From positions 62,001 through 126,000 of the forward strand of contig CAJNDS010001079.1 in the NCBI GenBank assembly GCA_905221605.1: a DNA stretch of 64,000 nt, given 5' to 3'. The stretch comes from Symbiodinium natans. Taxonomy: Eukaryota > Sar > Dinophyceae > Suessiales > Symbiodiniaceae. Shown piece after piece: positions 59,829 through 64,000 of this stretch. Made by a program: the position numbers and the translations under genes. Positions within the stretch are counted from its first letter, which is position 1. Each line of letters opens with the position of its first letter. The notes beneath the pieces were generated by a model. That model had not been told where the DNA came from. It searched no databases and worked only from the letters and a program-made list of their open reading frames with translations.

Positions 59829-59846
59829 CCCCCCCCCCCCCCCCCC
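59829..59846. repeat. poly-C tract
   Basis: About 18 C at the left edge of a family K element. Confidence 0.92.
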
Positions 59847-59861
59847 TCCCCTAAAAAAGTA

Positions 59862-59947
59862 GAAGAATACTCTGCCTGATGAGGGCAATATGAAGATTCT
59901 TTGTATCATTATATTTCTTGGGTGGTTCTCCTAAACAAATAGTAGTA
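59862..59947. mobile_element. MITE-like element, family K copy 2
   Basis: GATGAGGGCAATATGAAGAT and GGGTGGTTCTCCTAAACAAA then TAGTAGTA match the right half of 30691-30808. Confidence 0.5.
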
Positions 59948-60033
59948 AACCTTGAGCCCTAAACCGGAAACATGGACTGATGGAGTTGCGGCTCCGAGAC
60001 TAACGCCTCAAGAAAGCCTGCAACGTCCAGCAA

Positions 60034-60165
60034 ATGCCTTCGGGTTTAGGTCCTCGGGTGCCCAGGAAGCCGAAGAATTATCCTTTTGAGGAACATATAA
60101 GGCACCTGGTTATGCAATTTGTGAGGTACGTTCTTCGAACAAGAGCTCTAAACCCTCGACACCTC
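60034..60165 (+). other. possible gene fragment
   Basis: ATG frame, RKPKNYPFEEHIRHLVMQFV then RYVLRTRALNPRH, ending at a poly-C tract. Protein-like. Family unknown. Confidence 0.32.
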
Positions 60166-60170
60166 CTCCT

Positions 60171-60199
60171 CCCCCCCCCCCCCCCCCCCCCCCCCCCCC
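60171..60199. repeat. poly-C tract (29 C)
   Basis: 29 consecutive C, tied with 44136-44164 for the longest homopolymer here. Confidence 0.95.
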
Positions 60200-60343
60200 A
60201 CCCCATGCCTAGCCACGACCCAGGGCGTGTTGATGGCGCGATACAGCAGGGCCTTGCGCCAAGACCCTGGAACCCCAACTCAACCCTCACACCTACTGGG
60301 TAGTCATCAATACCTCAATTACGGTTGCAGCGTATGCTGCCTG

Positions 60344-60382
60344 ACTTATAACCCTACTTGTAACTGCCCATGAACCTTCAAG
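60344..60382. mobile_element. partial family A-like end
   Basis: TACTTGTAACTGCCCATGAA then CCTTCAAG is the reverse complement of 50366-50400. Confidence 0.4.
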
Positions 60383-60823
60383 CATGGCTGCTTGTTTGGG
60401 GCCGCTATATGAGGGTTTGGAGAGAGCCGTGGGGTTAAGGGTTGAAGGGCTTTGGTTTAGTTTAGAGGCTTGGGTTTCTAGTAGGGGTAAGCATCGCGAC
60501 GAATACCTAAACCCTAAACCCTAAACCCTTAGTGCATTCCCACCCGCCTCTGCTTTTGGCCCCACAAAGCGAGCCTGGATCCCGCGAAGGGCTCTTGGGG
60601 CTTAAAGGTGATCTGGTCCCCTCTGTGGGTTTAGGGGTTAGGGTTTAGGGTTTAGGGTTTAGGGTTTGTCAAGGTACCCAGAATATGAGGGGCATTTTAT
60701 TCTGGGATCCCCAAGTAAGACTTACATAAAGGACAACGCGCTAAGGACCTATGCTCGTAGAGAGTTGCGGGCTTTAGGGTCTAGTCCCCGGGGCAAGCCA
60801 GGAAAGTACTGTTGAGGTTGATC

Positions 60824-61035
60824 TTACAATGCCTGCGAAACTATGTCATGGACCGTCATAGGGGCTGAGAGTCCGTTTGACAGGAGGTATACATCGGAGA
60901 TGACCGGTGTGCACAGCAAAAAAGCTGAGCTTTCCCAAAAAAGTATATCGGCATCTTGACCGGCCCAGGATGCGCAGGATTTACAAGGCAGGGTGGGCAG
61001 CTGCGCTTGGAGTCTCATCGAGCGCACACAGCAAG
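60824..61035 (-). other. 70-codon open frame, possible 3' gene fragment
   Basis: Minus frame ending in TAA (complement of TTA), RLQAQLPTLPCKSCASWAGQ, DADILFWESSAFLLCTPVIS and GLSAPMTVHDIVSQAL. It becomes translated telomere repeat above 61035. One of the most convincing protein-like frames. Family unknown. Confidence 0.37.
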
Positions 61036-61249
61036 GATCCCTAAACCCCTGAAACCCTGAAACCCTAAACCCTAAACTCCCCAATGAGCGAAAATCGGAA
61101 ACAACGCACCCTCTCCACCCTCCTTGATGCCACTTGAAGACCTCGAGGAGGAGTCTAGACTTTCTTTATGTTGCCTGCTGAGCCCCAGGCCATAAACTCC
61201 CTAAACCCAGGATGTCGTGCTTTGCCCCCCCCAAAGGTAGCAGGGTTTA

Positions 61250-61420
61250 GGGTTTAGGGGGTTTAGGGTTGCAGGGTTTCAAACCCTAAACCCTAAACCC
61301 TAAACCCTAAACCCTAAACCCTAAACCCTAAACCCTAAACCCTAAACCCTAAACCCTAAACCCTAAACCGCAACCCCTAAACCGTAAACCCTAAACCCTA
61401 AACCCTGAACCCTAAACCCC
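61250..61420. repeat. TTTAGGG to CCCTAAA junction and long array
   Basis: GGGTTTCAAACCC (61274-61286) is a perfect inverted junction with a one-base centre between a short G-strand run and a long perfect C-strand array. Confidence 0.92.
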
Positions 61421-61426
61421 TCGAAC

Positions 61427-61516
61427 TCTGCTTCGCCGGAGGGCATGGAAAACCGGATTGGAAGCGATGGCCACTTCTCTCCGGATGTCTTTGCAGTCCT
61501 GGCCGCCGAATCTTAG
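61427..61516 (+). other. possible 3' gene fragment ending in a stop
   Basis: 29 open codons then TAG, MENRIGSDGHFSPDVFAVLA. It starts at the CCCTAAA array. Very protein-like. Family unknown. Confidence 0.36.
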
Positions 61517-61620
61517 TTGCTTCATAAGCCCCCCAAAAGTGTAGACTGTTAGTTTTGTAGAGCTTATAGTATCCCAAAAAGTGTAAAGTGTACCCAGGGA
61601 CTAAAGGAGGGACCCAAGGG

Positions 61621-61748
61621 GCTATTTGGGGGGGGGGGGGGGTATTTAGGGGCTACTTAGGTATATAGGGACTCTAGGAAAGACTCTTATAAGGGACCTA
61701 GGGCCTATTTGGGGGAGTATTTAGGGGCTACTTAGGTATATAGGGACT
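61621..61748 (+). repeat. tandem duplication of a TATTTAGGGGCTACTTAGG unit
   Basis: CTATTTGGGGG...TATTTAGGGGCTACTTAGG then TATATAGGGACT occurs at 61621-61673 and again at 61703-61748. A G tract has expanded in the first copy. Similar wording occurs near 47169. Confidence 0.85.
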
Positions 61749-61903
61749 GTATAAGGGGGTTCTACAGGGGAATAAGATTCAGGGTCACTTCTGCGCGTCC
61801 CTGCTTCTACCCGTTAAGGGCCCAGACCCGGAACTCTAAACCCTCGTACCTCCTCACACAGTCATTTAGGGTTTAGGGTTTAGTCTTTAGGGTTTAGGGT
61901 TAC

Positions 61904-62180
61904 TCTGTTCTGAAACTACCCTCAAGCAAAGCCAAGCCCAAACTCAACTGCTCTTCGCACCACCTTACACCTTTTTGGATCATTCTCTTCGAAAAACAGA
62001 CTCAGAATATAACCAGCGAAGCTCAACATGTACTGGTCTTGGGAGAGTTGAGGGCCGAGGGAATACCCTCAATAAACCCCCACATAGGGCCTCCTACAAC
62101 CCTCCCCCTAAACTCTTTTCCTATAACCCTTAACATCTTAAGCGCACAATTGCGGGGCAACATACTAACCCCGTTAAACC
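61904..62180 (+). other. about 90-codon open frame without ATG
   Basis: One plus frame stays open from a TTTAGGG array to a CCCTAAA array, with motifs KLPSSKAKPKLNCSSHHLTP and FWIILFEKQTQNITSEAQHV. Long for an island and protein-like in the first half. Family unknown. Confidence 0.33.
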
Positions 62181-62335
62181 CTAAACCCTAAACACTAAAC
62201 CCTAGGCCTTCAACCCAAAAAGCCCTAAACCCTAAACCCTAAACCCTAAACCCTAAACCCTGAACCCTGAACCCTGAACCCTGAACCCTGAACGCTCAAC
62301 GCTCAACGCTGAAACCTAAACTAAACCCTCCCCCA
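62170..62335 (-). repeat. CCCTAAA array with CCCTGAA and CGCTCAA blocks
   Basis: C-strand array passing from CCCTAAA to a CCCTGAA block and then CGCTCAA. AGGCCTTCAACCCAAAAAGC plus CCTAAACCC occurs at both edges (about 62205 and 62337), so a block of about 130 bases has been duplicated. Confidence 0.88.
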
Positions 62336-62363
62336 AGGCCTTCAACCCAAAAAGCCCTAAACC

Positions 62364-62444
62364 CCTGAACAACCTTGGAACCGCAAGGCAACCACGCCTG
62401 AGGGAGGCATCGCACGCGGGCCTCTGGGCATTGCAGGTTTCCGG
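62364..62444 (+). other. possible gene fragment
   Basis: 27 open codons, PEQPWNRKATTPEGGIARGP. It lies between CCCTAAA-like and TTTCGGG/TTTAGGG repeat. Family unknown. Confidence 0.25.
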
Positions 62445-62529
62445 TTTCGTAGGGTTTCGGGTTTAGTAGGGTTTAGGGTTTAGGGTTTAGGGTTTCGGGT
62501 TTAGGTTTAGGGTTTAGGGTTTAGCCCTT

Positions 62530-62652
62530 AATTTGGGTGCCCTGTCATAACCCTTACATACACTATGCATAGTAAGGGCCCATACTTCGGATCCCTGCAA
62601 ATCCCTTTAAGCAAGGGTAAGGGACCATACTAAGGGCCCCACGGTTCCAACC
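62530..62652. mobile_element. MITE-like element, family D copy 5
   Basis: TAAGGGCCCATACTTCGGAT then CCCTGCAAATCCC and GGGCCCCACGGTTCCAACCTT match 3441-3580 over most of the element. TTTAGGG is attached at the left. Confidence 0.65.
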
Positions 62653-63012
62653 TTAGATCTAGGGCTTAGACGAGCTTCATTTGGGTTTAGGGCTCAGGGA
62701 TAAGGCCTGAGGGTGCGTAAGGATTATGAGGAGTGTAGGGTAAGAGGACAAGCGCCCAAGGGCGCGACATCTTCAAGCTACTGTAGACCCCCGCAGCCCC
62801 CCTCACACAAAACCATAAATGCCATGAACCCTAAACCCGAAACCCTAAATCCGAAACCCGAAACCCTATGAACCCCAAACCCTAGAGACAGCCCAGCAGG
62901 TGCAAAACCCCTACTCTAACTGGTCCTCAGTCAAAAACTAGAAACTAAGAATTGGGGGGTTGGGGGCATAATCCCTTAAAAGATTCACCCTAAAAACTAA
63001 ACCCTTGAAGGT

Positions 63013-63125
63013 TTCGAGTTTAGGGCCTAAACCCTAAACCCTAAACCCTAAACCCTAAACCCGAAACCCGAAACCCGAAACCGGAAACCCGAAACCCCGA
63101 AACCCACAACCCTAAACCCTCAACC
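63013..63125. repeat. head-to-head junction then CCCTAAA/CCCGAAA array
   Basis: GAGTTTAGGGCCTAAACCC inverts around 63025. The array then passes from CCCTAAA to CCCGAAA units. Confidence 0.9.
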
Positions 63126-63216
63126 CTCCCTACTTCCTGAAGTGTCAAGTTGAGGGCCTTTGGGTTTAGGTTGCGAGGGGCTCTAGCGCTTGCCGGGCTT
63201 CGGGAACGCTTAACCT

Positions 63217-63319
63217 CAGGAGGGTAGCTATAAATTAACCTTTTAGCTGCCTTAATAAGAAACCCAATAAACCAAAAAAAGGTAAGGATATAAAGTTACA
63301 GCAAAGTACCACAAAGTAG
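63217..63319. mobile_element. dispersed element, family G copy 3
   Basis: AGGAGGGTAGCTATAAATTA and AACCCAATAAACC, AGCAAAGTACCACAAAGTAG. Full length by comparison with 54779, then TTTAGGG. Confidence 0.75.
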
Positions 63320-63388
63320 GGATAGGGTTTAGGGTTGAGGGTTGAGGGCTTAGGGGGGCTCAGTGTACCTAAACACTAAACCCTAAGC

Positions 63389-63490
63389 TCATGCGATGTG
63401 CAGGTGGGCTCGTCCCAAGGCGCCGGCATTCAGCAAGATGAGGATCATCTTGACGTCAGGCATCTGGGAAAGCTCCTGTTGAACTTCCCC
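63389..63490 (-). other. possible 3' gene fragment ending in a stop
   Basis: 33 minus-strand codons then TGA, ELSQMPDVKMILILLNAGAL and GRAHLHIA. The LILLNAGA wording recalls an ankyrin-like helix pair, but that is weak. CCCTAAA-like repeat on both sides. Confidence 0.33.
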
Positions 63491-63733
63491 TAAACCACAA
63501 ACCCTAATCCTTCCGAAACCCTACATCCCAAACCCAAAACCTCCAATTCCACCACAAAACCTGGCCAAATGTCCTGCACCGCAACCTCTTCAACTAGAGA
63601 AAAAACAGCAACAGGATTCAGCTCCCTGTGCCAAGACCACTAAACCCACAAAGCTCTGTCCCTTCTTTGGACAACAAACCGTTGAAATTTATGCTAGGCC
63701 AATTTCATGTGGGTGGTCTCTCTGCAAAAGACA

Positions 63734-63750
63734 CCCCCCCCCCCCCCCCC
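63734..63750. repeat. poly-C tract
   Basis: About 17 C within an open frame, giving a proline run. Confidence 0.92.
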
Positions 63751-63845
63751 TCGGAACTTCTCGCTTTCGGAAATCCCCAACTCCTAAAGCACATGAGCTG
63801 CGAAAGCCCTGAAACCCTAAACCCTAAACCCTAAACCCTATGAAC

Positions 63846-63929
63846 CCTTAGCTCCTGCAACGCCTGCAGCTGGCGCTTCCGTGGAGCCACGGCAACCACG
63901 TAGGGGCGGTTCCGGACGAGCTGCGGAAG
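63846..63929 (-). other. possible gene fragment between opposed arrays
   Basis: 28 minus-strand codons, LPQLVRNRPYVVAVAPRKRQ. CCCTAAA lies on the left and TTTAGGG on the right. Protein-like. Family unknown. Confidence 0.35.
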
Positions 63930-63934
63930 CTAAG

Positions 63935-64000
63935 GGTTTAGGTTTAGGGTTTAGGGTTTAGGGTTTAGGGTTTAGGGTTTAGGGCTTAGGGTTTAGGATT
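63935..64000 (+). repeat. TTTAGGG array at the window edge
   Basis: G-strand array continuing to the end of the window. The mosaic itself shows no sign of stopping here. Confidence 0.93.

Noticed and set aside
1-64000. CRISPR array
   Set aside because: Regularly spaced repeats are telomeric heptamers in both orientations with irregular islands, and nothing cas-like is visible.
1-64000. True chromosome end within the window
   Set aside because: No terminal unidirectional array; arrays in both orientations continue to both edges.
1-64000. Islands as consecutive exons of one gene with telomeric introns
   Set aside because: Protein-like frames switch strand from island to island and I saw no consistent GT-AG borders. 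Not excluded for small groups.

Overview
This window looks like nuclear eukaryotic DNA from an organism with TTTAGGG-type telomeres. Land plants, many green algae, and dinoflagellate or chromerid algae share that repeat; I cannot choose among them from this sequence, though an algal alveolate fits. I see no rRNA, no convincing tRNA, no CRISPR array, no bacterial-style operon and no long intact gene. The longest ATG-initiated frame is 180 codons, and it lies where other frames on both strands are also open.

From end to end, short TTTAGGG/CCCTAAA arrays are scattered in both orientations, usually one every 100 to 300 bases. They include drifted and homogenised variants (CCCCAAA, CCCAAAA, GGGGTTC, CCCTGAG, and the octamer CCCCTAAA). 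Between them lie islands of about 60 to 250 bases. Two kinds of island are recognisable. The first is short foldback elements with terminal inverted repeats, which look like MITEs (miniature non-autonomous DNA transposons); I group them into families A to L, most with several copies. The second is short open frames of protein-like composition on either strand, most ending directly in telomeric repeat; I list these as possible gene fragments. An open frame of about 30 codons is expected by chance in most islands, so each carries low confidence. The best are a RING-type CxxC segment (22953-23048, minus), a frameshifted reverse-transcriptase C-terminal region of a LINE-like element (41448-41963, minus), a Gag-like segment (42482-42550, minus) and a 69-codon frame at 20889-21098.

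Layout. 1-14 kb: dense mixed arrays, families B, C, D, F and H, and many short islands. 14.6-15.3 kb: an AT-rich stretch without telomeric repeat. 15-21 kb: arrays and fragments, with a higher-order minisatellite at 16551-16893. 21.7-22.2 kb: a 190 + 190 base inverted duplication. 23.5-24.2 kb: CCCTAAA, then octamer TTTAGGGG arrays and a 71-base tandem repeat. 25-36 kb: families E, F, G, J and K and long homogeneous arrays. 36.4-37 kb: two family A elements. 40-41.3 kb: homogenised CCCCAAA and CCCTGAG arrays. 41.3-42.3 kb: decayed retroelement. 43-49 kb: arrays and foldback elements. 50.1-51.2 kb and 52.1-52.7 kb: the longest stretches without telomeric repeat. 53-64 kb: the mosaic resumes, with octamer arrays near 57.2 kb.

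The most informative observation is that telomeric arrays sit inside or cut off copies of the foldback elements (B2, B3, B4, C3, E1, E4, J2). There, sister copies show what the sequence was before. At least some arrays were therefore inserted or grown locally after the transposons, rather than being left from old chromosome ends.
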